The notes beneath the pieces are model-generated. The model was not told the origin of the DNA and did no database searches. It was given only the letters and a program-made list of their open reading frames with translations. This document shows positions 49,265 to 58,602 of a DNA stretch of 64,000 bases, one piece after another; position 1 is the stretch's first letter, and the number at the start of each line of letters is the position of its first letter. Where the stretch lies: contig NZ_WBMS02000002.1 in NCBI RefSeq assembly GCF_008923205.2, positions 186,001-250,000 on the forward strand, read 5' to 3'. Made by a program: the position numbers and the translations under genes. The stretch is from Actinomadura physcomitrii (lineage in GTDB: Bacteria > Actinomycetota > Actinomycetes > Streptosporangiales > Streptosporangiaceae).

Positions 49265-50128
49265 TCAAGAATGCGGGGTGGTGGTGCGTCCGGTGGTGGC
49301 GCGCAGGGTGGTGGTGCGCAGGGCGACGGTGCGCGCGCCGGCCAGACCGAGGACGTCCGCGGCGCGGCCCTGGTTGACGCCGAGGCCGAGCCAGCCCGAG
49401 GAGTCGATCCACAGCAGCGGCTCGCCGGGGGCGACGCTGCCGAAGGTCCACTCGAACGGGACGCGGGCGGTGCGGGACGTCCCGTCTGGAACGCTCCATT
49501 CGAGGTCGAGGGGCGTGCCGGGCTCCAGCGCGCCGAACGCGGCGGCGAGGTCGTCGCGCTCCGCGCCCAGCACCACGCTGCCGAACCGGTCGGTGTACAG
49601 CACCGGAACGGTCAGCTCGCCGTCGCCGATGACCGGCGCCGGAAGGTCCAGCGGCAGCGGTTCGGCCGGGGAGCCGAGGTCGGCGACGTCCACACCCGCC
49701 GCGACGTGCGCGGCGGCGGGTGAGAAGACGTCCCGGCCGTGGAACGACGTCGACACCTCCGGCAGCCGGTACGCCGGGTTCTCCAGCACGTGCGCGCGGA
49801 CGATCCCGCCGAGCGCCTCCGCCGCCGGGACCAGCAGCCCGTTGTCCGGGCCGACCAGCACGTCGCCGCGCTCCGTCCCGACCGCCACCGGGCGGCGCGG
49901 CGTCCCGACCCCCGGGTCGACGATGCCGAGGTGCACCCCCACCGGCAGGTACGGCAGCGCCTGCCGGAGCAGCATCGCGCCCTCCACCACGTCGAACGGG
50001 GTGATCTCGTCGCTGAGCACCAGCACGTTCGCGGCGGGCGCGATCGTGTGCACGACGCCGGCGCAGATCGAGGTGTAGGCGGCGCCGAAGTCCGTGGCGA
50101 TGCTGACGAACGGACGGCTTCCGGACAT
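49265..50128 (-). CDS. SAM hydroxide adenosyltransferase (DUF62, chlorinase/fluorinase family)
   Basis: The 287-residue protein is the family that splits S-adenosylmethionine to adenosine and methionine using water. It has the opening SIATDFGAAYTSICAGVV, HLGIVDPGVGTPRRPVAV, VGPDNGLLVPAAE and STSFHGRDVFSPAAAH with the conserved Asp, Arg and His of the hydroxide adenosyltransferases. The 23-base halogenase insert cannot be judged. The last 20 residues (LRTTTLRATTGRTTTPHS) come from a short GGTGGTG repeat in the DNA and are probably variable. It lies 32 bases before the ABC binding-protein gene on the same strand and is divergent from lysR. Confidence 0.88.
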   Translation of the reverse strand: MSGSRPFVSIATDFGAAYTSICAGVVHTIAPAANVLVLSDEITPFDVVEGAMLLRQALPYLPVGVHLGIVDPGVGTPRRPVAVGTERGDVLVGPDNGLLVPAAEALGGIVRAHVLENPAYRLPEVSTSFHGRDVFSPAAAHVAAGVDVADLGSPAEPLPLDLPAPVIGDGELTVPVLYTDRFGSVVLGAERDDLAAAFGALEPGTPLDLEWSVPDGTSRTARVPFEWTFGSVAPGEPLLWIDSSGWLGLGVNQGRAADVLGLAGARTVALRTTTLRATTGRTTTPHS

Positions 50129-50220
50129 GGGCGACCTCGGTGGGACCTGCGGGGATGCGGAGAGGAGAGCAGCAGCCTACCAAGCCGATCTCCTGGCCGA
50201 ACCGGCGCTAACCTCCGGGG

Positions 50221-51129
50221 ATGCGCGCCGAATCGCTCGATCCGTTGCTGCTGCGGACCTTCGTCGCCGTCGCCGACCTCGGCTCGTTCACCGCCGCCGC
50301 GGCGGCGGGCGGCTACACCCAGTCGGCGGTGTCCCGCCAGGTCGCCGCGCTGGAGGACGCCTGCGGCGTCGAGCTGTTCGCGCGGGGCGCGCGCGGCGTG
50401 CGGCCGACGCCCGCCGGCGAGCACCTCCTCCCGCACGCCCGCGCGCTGCTCGACCGGCTCGCCGACACGGTCCGGGCCATGGAGGGCCTGCGCCGCCTCG
50501 ACACCGGGACGCTGCGGATCGGCGCGTTCCCCACCGCGAACGCGGCGCTGGTCCCGCGGGCGCTCGCCCGGTTCCGCGACCGGCACCCCGGCGTGCGCGC
50601 CACGCTGCGCGAGGGGATCACCGACCGGCTGCTGGCGATGCTCGACGGCGGCGACCTCGACCTCGCCGTCGTCAGCACCCACACCGTCCCCGCGCTGCCC
50701 GCCGGCGACCTCGTCCCGCTGCTGGACGACGCGCTGCTCGTCGCGCTGCCGTCCGGGCACCCGCTCGCCGCCCGCCGCCGCGTTCCGCTGGACGCCCTGG
50801 CCGGCGAGGCGTGGATCGTCGCCGACGCCCCCGAGGCCGTCGCGGCACTGCGCGCCCGCTGCGAGACCGCCGGCTTCGAGCCGCGCACCCCGCTGCGCGT
50901 CGCCGAATGGATCTCCAAGCTGGGCCTGGTCGCGGGCGGGTTCGGCGTCACCCTCGTGCCCGCGCTCGCGGCGGCAGCGGCGGCGCGCGACGGCGTCGTG
51001 CTGCGGCCGCTCGCCCCCGAGCAGCCCAGCCGCGCCGTCCACGCCGCCGTCGGGCGGCACGCCCGCAGGTCCCCGGCGGTCACCGCGTTCCTGGACGACC
51101 TGCGCGCCGTCGCCGCCGAGCTGGGTTAG
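50221..51129 (+). CDS. LysR-family transcriptional regulator
   Basis: The 302-residue protein has the N-terminal winged helix (LLRTFVAVADLGSFTAAAAAGGYTQSAVSRQVAALE, residues 10-46) and a periplasmic-binding-like effector domain from about residue 90. It is divergent from the SAM hydroxide adenosyltransferase gene, with 92 bases between, the usual arrangement for control of that gene and the following transporter operon. The effector is unknown. Confidence 0.9.
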   Translation: MRAESLDPLLLRTFVAVADLGSFTAAAAAGGYTQSAVSRQVAALEDACGVELFARGARGVRPTPAGEHLLPHARALLDRLADTVRAMEGLRRLDTGTLRIGAFPTANAALVPRALARFRDRHPGVRATLREGITDRLLAMLDGGDLDLAVVSTHTVPALPAGDLVPLLDDALLVALPSGHPLAARRRVPLDALAGEAWIVADAPEAVAALRARCETAGFEPRTPLRVAEWISKLGLVAGGFGVTLVPALAAAAAARDGVVLRPLAPEQPSRAVHAAVGRHARRSPAVTAFLDDLRAVAAELG

Positions 51130-51145
51130 CGCGGACGGGCCCGGG

Positions 51146-51541
51146 TCAGGGGAGCGCGGCGACCACCTCGACCTCCAGCAGCGCGTCCGGGTGGAACAGC
51201 CGGGCGACCTCGACGGTCGTGCTGGTGGGCGCGGCGCCGGGGAAGTACCGCCGCCGGACGGCCCCGTACTCGGCGACGCGGCCGAGGTCGGTGACGAACG
51301 TGCGGACGTTGACGACGTCCGCGAACCCGGCCCCGTGCGCCGCGAGGATCCGCTCCAGCAGCGAGAAGATCACTTCGGACTGCCGGGCCATGTCGCCGGG
51401 CGCGTCGACCTTCCCGTCCTCGGTCAGGGCGATCTGCCCCGACACGTACAGCATCGGCCCGGCCGTCACCCGCGCCGCGTGCGAGTAGAAGGGGTTCGGC
51501 GGCGGCGGGACGGTGCCGGGGTTGCCGAGCGTGACGCGCAT
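51146..51541 (-). CDS. RidA-family protein
   Basis: The 131-residue trimer-type protein has NPFYSHAARVTAGPMLYVSGQIALTEDGKV, the segment RQSEVIFSLLERILAAHGAGFADVVNVRTFVTD and the end LEVEVVAAL. RidA proteins remove reactive enamine/imines formed by PLP enzymes. The catalytic Arg (in VNVRTFVTD) is present. It is one of the Rid subgroups with unknown substrate. ATG 51541 follows GAGGACTCC; it is transcribed toward lysR. Confidence 0.87.
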   Translation of the reverse strand: MRVTLGNPGTVPPPPNPFYSHAARVTAGPMLYVSGQIALTEDGKVDAPGDMARQSEVIFSLLERILAAHGAGFADVVNVRTFVTDLGRVAEYGAVRRRYFPGAAPTSTTVEVARLFHPDALLEVEVVAALP

Positions 51542-51658
51542 ACGGGAGTCCTCTCGTGCGTGGTCTGCGAGTGCGGTCGACGCTAGGCGCCGCCGAGCCA
51601 TGCCACCAGCGCAGCTTTCGCAGACCAGCCATGCGCGGCCCGCATGGCTCGCGGAGGT

Positions 51659-52282
51659 TCAGCCGAAGCGGCGGGCGGAGGCGTTCTCCTGGGCCAGCCG
51701 GTGCAGCGCCGTGAGGACCTGCTCGTACAGCACGGTCGAGACGAGCAGGGTGTGCACGGTCCGGGCGCGCGGCGCGCCGTCGGCCACCCGGCCGATCTCG
51801 TGGTCGGCCACCTCCTTGGCGGCCTTCACGTAGGGCCGCAGGTCGGTGAGGGTGATCGGGAAACCGAGCCGGCGCAGCGCGACGAAGGTGTGCGCCAGCA
51901 GGTCGCGGGCGGGGGAGCGGTCGCCGACCGTCCAGCCGAGCTCGCGGACGAGCGCGTCGACGTCCTGCCGCGCGGCGCGCCAGTGCGGGTCGTACGGCGC
52001 GGCGACGTGCGGGCCGATCGCGTACTGCGCGGTCCCGAACAGCTCGTGCAGGCTGACCCGCTCGTCCTCGATCGCCTCGACGATCCGCTGGATCGCCGCG
52101 ACCGGCAGGTCGCCGACCTCGCGCAGCGCGCTGATCAGCCGCAGCCGCTCCAGATGCCGGTGGTCGTACTCCGCGCGGGTCGCGCTCACCGCCGAGCCCT
52201 TCGGGAGGAGGCCCTCCCGGATGTAGAACTTGATCGTCTGGACCGTCAGGCCGCTGCGATCGCTGAGCTCGGAGATCTGCAC
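51659..52282 (-). CDS. MerR-family transcriptional regulator
   Basis: The 207-residue protein has the MerR winged helix at residues 1-70 (QISELSDRSGLTVQTIKFYIREGLLP, then YDHRHLERLRLISALREVGDLPVAAIQRIV) and an unusual C-terminal effector domain of about 120 residues without metal-binding cysteines. GTG 52282 has AAGGAGG upstream. The nearest candidate targets are ridA (leftward, same strand) and the GH3 gene behind it. Confidence 0.88.
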   Translation of the reverse strand: MQISELSDRSGLTVQTIKFYIREGLLPKGSAVSATRAEYDHRHLERLRLISALREVGDLPVAAIQRIVEAIEDERVSLHELFGTAQYAIGPHVAAPYDPHWRAARQDVDALVRELGWTVGDRSPARDLLAHTFVALRRLGFPITLTDLRPYVKAAKEVADHEIGRVADGAPRARTVHTLLVSTVLYEQVLTALHRLAQENASARRFG

Positions 52283-52400
52283 TGCGCACCTCCTTGTCCG
52301 GAGGTCAACGCTATCCAGGGCGTGCGGGCGGATACGGGCACTCGTCAAAGGTGGTCCGAGATGCGGTGCTTTGTCGCACCAGCTCGGACCAGCCCGGACG

Positions 52401-54734
52401 TCAGGCGGTCAGCCGCAGATCGGCGATCGAGCGCCCGGCGCGCACCGTGCACCCGCCGGGCAGCCGCTCGTCCAGCGGGACCCGGACGGTCGCCCGCCCG
52501 CCCGCCGCCGCCTCGGCCACCGCGAACCCGGCGAGCCGGAGCGGCCGCCCGTCCGGCGACGCGTAGCACTGGACGGCCTCGCGCCCCGGCCGGTCCCCGG
52601 TGTTGCGGACGGTCACCTCCGCCACCCCGTCCGCCACCACCAGCGACTCGTACTCCCACGTCGTGTACCCCAGGCCGTGCCCGAACGGGTACGCGACCTG
52701 CTCGGGCGCGTAGTGCAGGTAGCCGATCGCGGCGCCCTCCGCGTAGGGCAGCGTCCCGTCCTCGGCGGGAACCGGCGACAGGATGCCGTCCTCCGACACC
52801 GGGAACGTCGTGGGCAGCCGCCCGCCCGGCTCGGCCGCCCCGGTGAGGACGTCGGCGACGGCGTCGCCGCCCTCCTGACCCGGCAGCCACGCCCACAGCA
52901 CCGCCGCGACCTCGTCCCGCCACGGCATCAGCACGGGCGCGCCCGCGTTCACCACCACCACCGTGCGCGGGTTCGCGGCGGCGACGGCGGACACCAGCTC
53001 GTCCTGGCGGCCGGGCAGCGCGAGCGTCGTCCGGTCGAAGCCCTCGCTCTCCACGTCGTCGTTCGTGCCGACGACCACGACCGCCGCGTCGGCGGCGCGG
53101 GCGGCCTCGACCGCCGCCGCCAGCTCCTCGTCCTCGGGCAGGTGCGGCTCGTGGTACCCGATGCCGAACGCGGTCAGGAACGATCCCGGCCGGTGGGCGC
53201 GCCGCAGCTCGACCGGGACCGCCCGCCCGGCGGCGAGCTCCACCTCGACGCGGTGCTCCGGCGGGCGCATCATCGCCTCGACCGGGTCGCCGCCGTCCAG
53301 GTCCAGGCTCACCGTCGCCGTGGCTTCCGCCACCCGCATGTCGTACTCGCCGACGCCCGCGACCGCGAACGTGTGCACCCCGTCCGCCGCCGGCGTCACC
53401 CGCGCCCGGACGACGATCCGCGCCGTCCCCTCCGGAACGCCCCCGAAGAACAGGAAGCGCGCGGCCTCGCGGTGCTCGGAGCCGAGGACGGCGCCGTCCG
53501 CGCCGAGGAACTCCAGCCGCACCCCCGGCTCACCCGTCTCCGGGTCCGCCGCCAGGTCGAGCGGCAGCTCCGCCAGCCGCTCGTGCGGGTACACGCCCGC
53601 GTGCACGGTCAGCTCGGTGCCCGCGCCGAGCGCGCGGCGCAGGCCGTCCACCGGCGAGACGACGTGCTCGGGGTTCACGTGCGCGCTGCCGCCGCCCTGC
53701 GCGCTGAACCGCACCGCGTTCGGGCCGATCAGCGCCAGCCTGCGGGGCGCGTCCAGCGGGAGCGCGCCGCCCTCGTTGCGCAGCAGCACGCACGCGCGCG
53801 CCGCGAGCGACCGCAACTGCGCGGGCGCGTCGGCGGGCGTCGTCACCGGCGCCGGCTCGGGGAACCCGTCCAGCGCGCCGACCCGCGCCGCCAGCCGCAG
53901 GATCCGCAGCGCCTTGTCGTCGATCAGGTCCTCGGCCACCTCGCCGGCGCGGACGGCCTCGACGAGCCCGTCCCGCCACGCGTTGCCGGGCATCCCCGGC
54001 ATCTCCAGGTCCATGCCCGCGTTGGCGCTCGCCGCGGTCGACCGGATCGCCGTCCAGTCCGACACCAGCACGCCGTCGAACCCCCACCGCTCCTTCAGCA
54101 CACCGGTCAGCAGCGGGCGGTGCTCCGTCATCGTCGTGCCGTTGACCTTGTTGTAGGCGGCCATCACCGCCCACGCGCCCGCCTTCACCGCGTCCTCGAA
54201 CGGGCGCAGGTACACCGCGTCCAGCGTCTCGCCGTCGATCCGGGCGTCGTACGACATCCGGGCCGTCTCGGAGTCGTTGCCGACGAAGTGCTTCACCGTC
54301 GCCGCGACCCCGGCCGACTGCACGCCCCGCACGAACCCGGCGGCGATCCGGGCGGTGAGCAGCGGGTCCTCGGAGTAGTTCTCGAAATGCCGGCCGCCCA
54401 GCGGGGTCCGGTGCAGGTTGATCGTCGGCGCGAGCTGGACGTGCACGCCCTTGTCCCTGGCCTGGGCGCCGTTCAGCCGCCCGGCCCGCTCGGCGAGGCC
54501 GGGGTCCCACGTGGCGGCCAGCGCGGTCGGGCACGGGAACAGCAGGCTCGTGCTCCGCTCGTCCCACGCGGTGCCGCGGACGCCGCTCGGGCCGTCCGAC
54601 AGCACCACCTCCCGCAGCCCGATCCGCGGGATCGGGCGCAGCGACCAGAAACCGGCCCCGGTCAGCAGGTGGACCTTCTCCTCGAGCGTCAGCTCCGCGA
54701 GCCGCTCGCGCAGGCCGGACTCGTCGACGGACAT
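52401..54734 (-). CDS. GH3-family beta-glycosidase
   Basis: The 777-residue protein has the GH3 N-terminal barrel, GPSGVRG near residue 48, KH in ATVKHFVGNDSE (149-150) and nucleophile Asp226 in VLVSDWTA. It then has the alpha/beta domain with an inserted PA14-like segment (RLEFLGADGAVLG to FAVAGVGEYDMRV, residues about 400-470) and a C-terminal fibronectin-III-like domain (GYTTWEYESLVV and onward). It lacks a signal peptide and so is probably cytoplasmic. Substrate is a beta-glucoside or similar. ATG 54734 has GGAGG upstream. Confidence 0.92.
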   Translation of the reverse strand: MSVDESGLRERLAELTLEEKVHLLTGAGFWSLRPIPRIGLREVVLSDGPSGVRGTAWDERSTSLLFPCPTALAATWDPGLAERAGRLNGAQARDKGVHVQLAPTINLHRTPLGGRHFENYSEDPLLTARIAAGFVRGVQSAGVAATVKHFVGNDSETARMSYDARIDGETLDAVYLRPFEDAVKAGAWAVMAAYNKVNGTTMTEHRPLLTGVLKERWGFDGVLVSDWTAIRSTAASANAGMDLEMPGMPGNAWRDGLVEAVRAGEVAEDLIDDKALRILRLAARVGALDGFPEPAPVTTPADAPAQLRSLAARACVLLRNEGGALPLDAPRRLALIGPNAVRFSAQGGGSAHVNPEHVVSPVDGLRRALGAGTELTVHAGVYPHERLAELPLDLAADPETGEPGVRLEFLGADGAVLGSEHREAARFLFFGGVPEGTARIVVRARVTPAADGVHTFAVAGVGEYDMRVAEATATVSLDLDGGDPVEAMMRPPEHRVEVELAAGRAVPVELRRAHRPGSFLTAFGIGYHEPHLPEDEELAAAVEAARAADAAVVVVGTNDDVESEGFDRTTLALPGRQDELVSAVAAANPRTVVVVNAGAPVLMPWRDEVAAVLWAWLPGQEGGDAVADVLTGAAEPGGRLPTTFPVSEDGILSPVPAEDGTLPYAEGAAIGYLHYAPEQVAYPFGHGLGYTTWEYESLVVADGVAEVTVRNTGDRPGREAVQCYASPDGRPLRLAGFAVAEAAAGGRATVRVPLDERLPGGCTVRAGRSIADLRLTA

Positions 54735-54835
54735 GGAACCTCCTCCGGGACGTCACCGCACGCGGCCACCCTACGGACCCCGGCCGCGGGTCACGGGCAG
54801 GCACGAGCATCGACCGCGCCGCGACGGGGCCCGGA

Positions 54836-55549
54836 TCAACTCCGGCGCATGCCCTCGCTTATCTTCTCGGCGGCGGCGACGACGGGGGCGGCGTGCAGGC
54901 GGCCGGGTGAGCGGGTGAGGCGCTCGAGGGGGCCGGAGACGGAGACCGCGGCGATGACGCGGCCGCCGGCGCCGCGGATGGGGGCGGAGACCGAGCCCAC
55001 GCCCTGCTCGCGCTCGCCGACGGACTGCGCCCAGCCGCGCCGCCGGACGGAGGCGAGGGTCGTCGCCTCGAACTTGGCGCCGCGCAGGCCGCGGTGCATC
55101 CGGTCGGGCTCCTCCCAGGCCAGCAGGATCTGGGCGGCGGACCCGGCGGTCATCGGGAGGGCGGCGCCGACGGGGATGGTGTCGCGCAGGCCGCTGGTGC
55201 GCTCGGCGGCGGCGACGCAGACGCGGACGTCGCCCTGCCGGCGGAACAGGGAGGCGCTCTCGCCGGTGTGGTCGCGCAGCTGGGCGAGGACGGGCTGCGC
55301 GATGGCGAGCAGGCGGTCCTCGCCGGCGGCGACGGCGAGCTCGGCGAGCCGCGGGCCGAGGATGAACCGCCCCTGGGTGTCGCGGTGGACGAGGCGGTGG
55401 TGCTCCAGCGCGACGGCGAGCCGGTGGGCCGTGGGGCGGGCGAGGCCGGTGGTCTGCACGAGCTGCGCGAGCGAGGCGGGACCGGCTTCGAGCGCGTTCA
55501 GCACGAGAACCGCTTTGTCAAGTACGCCGACTCCGCTAGAGTTGTCCAT
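54836..55549 (-). CDS. ndgR: IclR-family regulator divergent from leuCD (NdgR/LtbR type)
   Basis: The 237-residue protein has the IclR winged helix (residues 1-65: [40 protein letters not shown] in outline) and the effector domain. This location, divergent from leuC, is that of LtbR in Corynebacterium and NdgR/AreB in Streptomyces, which control leucine and other branched-chain genes. Its own promoter, TTGCAT-N17-CAATAT (55584-55556, minus strand), places the transcript start at ATG 55549, so the mRNA is leaderless. The operator TCTCG-N5-TGAGA fills the spacer of that promoter. Confidence 0.88.
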   Translation of the reverse strand: MDNSSGVGVLDKAVLVLNALEAGPASLAQLVQTTGLARPTAHRLAVALEHHRLVHRDTQGRFILGPRLAELAVAAGEDRLLAIAQPVLAQLRDHTGESASLFRRQGDVRVCVAAAERTSGLRDTIPVGAALPMTAGSAAQILLAWEEPDRMHRGLRGAKFEATTLASVRRRGWAQSVGEREQGVGSVSAPIRGAGGRVIAAVSVSGPLERLTRSPGRLHAAPVVAAAEKISEGMRRS

Positions 55550-55555
55550 GTCTTG

Positions 55556-55584
55556 ATATTGCCGTCTCGTAATTTGAGATGCAA
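55556..55584 (-). promoter_or_regulatory. iclR promoter with operator in its spacer (and leuC promoter region)
   Basis: On the minus strand TTGCAT (55584-55579), 17 bases, CAATAT (55561-55556). TCTCG-TAATT-TGAGA (55565-55579) lies between the two boxes. On the plus strand TTGATA (55553-55558), 16 bases, TGAGAT (55575-55580) could serve leuC. One bound protein would cover both. Confidence 0.6.
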
Positions 55585-55648
55585 ATCAACCGGACCGGAC
55601 TCCGGCGCGACCGCGCGCCGGACGATCATGACAGGTGAGGTGGGTGTG

Positions 55649-57046
55649 ATGGGCCGTACATTGGCCGAGAAGGTGTACGACGCGCACGTCGTACGGCGTG
55701 CCGAAGGTGAGCCCGACCTCCTCTACATCGACCTGCACCTGGTCCACGAGGTCACCAGCCCCCAGGCGTTCGACGGGCTGCGGATGGCCGGCCGCCAGGT
55801 GCGCCGCCCCGACCTGACGATCGCCACCGAGGACCACAACGTCCCCACCACCGACCTGCTCAAGCCGATCGCCGACCCGGTGTCGCGCACCCAGGTCGAG
55901 ACGCTCCGCAAGAACTGCTCCGACTTCGGGATCCGGCTGCACCCCATGGGCGACGACGGCCAGGGCATCGTGCACGTCATCGGCCCGCAGCTCGGCCTGA
56001 CCCAGCCCGGCATGACCGTCGTCTGCGGCGACTCGCACACCTCCACCCACGGCGCGTTCGGCGCGCTGGCGTTCGGCATCGGCACCAGCGAGGTCGAGCA
56101 CGTCCTCGCCACGCAGACGCTGCCGCAGATCCAGCCGAAGACGATGGCCGTCACCGTCAACGGCACCCTGCCCGACGGCGTCACCGCCAAGGACCTGATC
56201 CTCGCGATCATCGCGAAGATCGGCACCGGCGGCGGCCAGGGCCACATCATCGAGTACCGCGGCGAGGCCGTCCGCTCGCTGTCGATGGAAGGCCGCATGA
56301 CGGTCTGCAACATGTCCATCGAGGCCGGCGCCCGCGCCGGGATGATCGCCCCCGACGAGACCACGTTCGCCTACCTCAAGGGCCGCCCGAACGCCCCCCA
56401 GGGCGAGGACTGGGACAAGGCCGTCGAGTACTGGACGTCCCTGCGCACCGACGACGACGCGGTCTTCGACAAGGAGGTCGTGATCGACGCCGCCGAGCTG
56501 ACCCCGTTCGTCACCTGGGGCACCAACCCCGGCCAGGGCCTCCCCCTCGCCGAGTCCGTGCCCGACCCCGCGACCATCGACGACCCCGTCAAGCGGCAGA
56601 ACGCCGAGCGCGCCCTGGAGTACATGGGCCTCACCGCCGGCACCCCGCTGCGCGACATCGAGGTCGACACCGTCTTCGTCGGCTCCTGCACCAACGGCCG
56701 CATCGAGGACCTGCGCGCCGTCGCCGGCGTCCTGAAGGGCCGCAAGGTCGCCGACGGCGTCCGCATGCTGGTCGTCCCCGGCTCCATGGAGGTCAAGAAG
56801 CAGGCCGAGGAAGAGGGCCTCGACCGGGTCATCGCCGCCTCCGGCGCCGAATGGCGCGAGGCCGGCTGCTCGATGTGCCTCGCGATGAACCCCGACAAGC
56901 TCACCCCCGGCGAGCGCAGCGCCTCCACGTCCAACCGCAACTTCGAGGGCCGGCAGGGCCCCGGCGGCCGCACCCATCTGGTGTCGCCCGCCGTCGCTGC
57001 CGCCACCGCCGTCACCGGCCGCCTGGCCGCCCCCGCCGACCTGTAA
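55649..57046 (+). CDS. leuC: 3-isopropylmalate dehydratase large subunit
   Basis: LeuC with LeuD isomerises isopropylmalate (and citramalate made by CimA) through a 4Fe-4S aconitase-type centre. The 465-residue protein has [13 protein letters not shown], the cluster cysteines in [13 protein letters not shown] near residue 350 and [11 protein letters not shown] near 410, and [33 protein letters not shown] 55649 follows GAGGTGGG closely; upstream ATG 55628 is also in frame. leuD starts 10 bases after the stop. Confidence 0.96.
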   Translation: MGRTLAEKVYDAHVVRRAEGEPDLLYIDLHLVHEVTSPQAFDGLRMAGRQVRRPDLTIATEDHNVPTTDLLKPIADPVSRTQVETLRKNCSDFGIRLHPMGDDGQGIVHVIGPQLGLTQPGMTVVCGDSHTSTHGAFGALAFGIGTSEVEHVLATQTLPQIQPKTMAVTVNGTLPDGVTAKDLILAIIAKIGTGGGQGHIIEYRGEAVRSLSMEGRMTVCNMSIEAGARAGMIAPDETTFAYLKGRPNAPQGEDWDKAVEYWTSLRTDDDAVFDKEVVIDAAELTPFVTWGTNPGQGLPLAESVPDPATIDDPVKRQNAERALEYMGLTAGTPLRDIEVDTVFVGSCTNGRIEDLRAVAGVLKGRKVADGVRMLVVPGSMEVKKQAEEEGLDRVIAASGAEWREAGCSMCLAMNPDKLTPGERSASTSNRNFEGRQGPGGRTHLVSPAVAAATAVTGRLAAPADL

Positions 57047-57056
57047 GGAGCGACCG

Positions 57057-57644
57057 ATGGAAGCCTTCACCACCTACACCGGGCGCGCCGTCCCGCTGCG
57101 GCGCAGCAACGTCGACACCGACCAGATCATCCCGGCCGTCTGGCTCAAGCAGGTCAGCCGCACCGGCTTCGACAAGGGCCTGTTCTCCGCCTGGCGCGAG
57201 GACCCCGCCTTCGTCCTGAACCAGCCGCAGTACGAGGGCGCCGGCATCCTCGTCGCCGGCCCCGACTTCGGCACCGGCTCGTCCCGCGAGCACGCCGTCT
57301 GGGCCCTCCAGCAGTACGGGTTCCGCGTCGTGATCGCCCCGCGCTTCGGCGACATCTTCCGCAACAACTCCACCAAGATGGGGCTGCTGCCGGTCGTGCT
57401 GACCGCCGAGCAGGTCGAGGCCCTGCAGAGCGCCGCCGAGAAGGATCCCGCCCTGGAGATCACCGTCGACCTCGACAAGCGCGAGGTCCGCTGGGGCGCC
57501 GACACCGCCCCCTTCGAGATCGACGACTACACACGCTGGCGGCTCATGGAGGGCCTGGACGACATCGGCCTCACCCTCCGCCACGGCGACGCCATCAACG
57601 ACTACGAGGCCACCCGCCCCGCCTGGCTCCCGGTGACTGTGTAA
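57057..57644 (+). CDS. leuD: 3-isopropylmalate dehydratase small subunit
   Basis: The 195-residue swivel-domain subunit has [71 protein letters not shown] in outline. ATG 57057 with AGGAGCG is coupled to leuC. It is the last gene of the pair; the 566-base spacer after it is full of repeats. Confidence 0.97.
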   Translation: MEAFTTYTGRAVPLRRSNVDTDQIIPAVWLKQVSRTGFDKGLFSAWREDPAFVLNQPQYEGAGILVAGPDFGTGSSREHAVWALQQYGFRVVIAPRFGDIFRNNSTKMGLLPVVLTAEQVEALQSAAEKDPALEITVDLDKREVRWGADTAPFEIDDYTRWRLMEGLDDIGLTLRHGDAINDYEATRPAWLPVTV

Positions 57645-57645
57645 T

Positions 57646-57932
57646 CCCAGGGGGGCGACCCCCTGGAACCCCCGTCACGACGGACGGGCTGTTTCCCCGC
57701 TCCGCTGGCGCTCCGCGCGAAACAGCCCGTCCGTCGTCGGGCATGCCCGCTGCGCTCGCTGCACTCGCTCCGCGTGCCTGCCCGTGCTTGCCCAGGAGGG
57801 GCGACCCCCTGGAACCCCCGTCACGACGGACGGGCTGTTTCCCCGCTCCGCTGGCGCTCCGCGCGAAACAGCCTGTCGACCGTCGGGCATGCCCGCTCCA
57901 CTCGCTAGCGCTCCCTCCGCGTGCCTGCCCGT
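57646..57932. repeat. Two tandem copies of a ~142-base unit containing a long palindrome
   Basis: Bases 57646-57786 and 57791-57932 are near-identical. Each starts CCCAGG(G/A)GGGGCGACCC and ends TGCCTGCCCGTG. Within copy 1, CGACGGACGGGCTGTTT (57678-57694) and its complement (57720-57736) form a perfect 17-base inverted repeat around 25 bases. In copy 2 the right arm has changed. No gene is seen here. Confidence 0.85.
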
Positions 57933-57933
57933 G

Positions 57934-58110
57934 AGGTGGCTGAGCTTCAGCCTGCCGGGGCTGAGCTTCGAACGCTCCGGGGTGGGTTTCAACCTTTCCC
58001 TAGATTGGGCTCGAACCTGCCGGGCTGAGCTTCAACCTGCCGGGGTGGGCGCCAACTTGCTGGGGAGTTGGGCTTCAGCCCTCCGGGGGTTGGGCTTCGA
58101 TCTGCGGGTG
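57934..58110. repeat. Array of degenerate ~23-base repeats
   Basis: About eight degenerate units of the type GGGCTGAGCTTCAACCTGCCG follow each other (for example near 57939, 57958, 57982, 58004, 58022, 58046, 58067, 58089). They have a TTC in the middle and C/G blocks around it. The area 58111-58210 holds nothing else I can name. Confidence 0.6.
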
Positions 58111-58210
58111 CTGGATGGGGCGTTGGCGTGGGCCAGGGTGGGGGTCGCGTAGCCTCGCGCGGGAGAATTGCTCGCAGGGGACGAGGACGCCCGAGCACTT
58201 GGGGGCTTTT

Positions 58211-58444
58211 GTGGACGCCGTGCCGTGGACCGGACCTCAGTGGGAGGACCCGGCGCTGACCCGGCTCGCCCGGCAGTTGCGCGACGCGCACCGGGCCGTG
58301 GCGCCGCTGCCGCCGCAGACCCGGCAGCGGCTCATCCGCCACCTCCTGGCGATCACCGATCTGGCGAAAAGGGACGCCGAGCTGGCCGCCCGCAGGCTGG
58401 AGGCGTTCCTGGCCGATTTCCACGGGGCGCCCGACGTCCGTTAG
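58211..58444 (+). CDS. Small helical protein of unknown function
   Basis: The 77-residue frame from GTG 58211 reads VDAVPWTGPQWEDPALTRLARQ and ends FLADFHGAPDVR. It is nearly all helix with alternating Arg and Leu/Ala, suggesting an amphipathic coiled structure. Codon third positions are strongly G/C in this frame. There is no clear ribosome-binding site. I recognise no family. It lies 158 bases before hup. Confidence 0.5.
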   Translation: MDAVPWTGPQWEDPALTRLARQLRDAHRAVAPLPPQTRQRLIRHLLAITDLAKRDAELAARRLEAFLADFHGAPDVR

Positions 58445-58539
58445 CGTGCGCAGTGGCCGGATCTGGTCCGGTCACCCGGCGAGACGGGGGCGAGGCCGAC
58501 AAAAACGCCAGCGACACGGCAACTCTTGCGTGCAGGTGA

Positions 58540-58568
58540 TTGTGTCCATGCTGAGGGTCCCTTAGTTT
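58540..58568 (+). promoter_or_regulatory. Promoter of hup
   Basis: TTGTGT (58540-58545), 17 bases, TAGTTT (58563-58568), giving a start near 58575 and a short leader with GAGGAG before the ATG at 58603. Confidence 0.55.
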
Positions 58569-58602
58569 CGTTCGGGCAAGGGGGGAACTAGAGGAGTAAC
58601 CC

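Noticed and set aside
49265..49340. GGTGGTG tandem repeats as a separate repeat element
   Set aside because: They lie within the last codons of the SAM hydroxide adenosyltransferase gene and are too short to call an element.
57646..58110. CRISPR array in the leuD-hup repeats
   Set aside because: The units are directly adjacent and degenerate, without unique spacers of constant length, and there are no cas genes.
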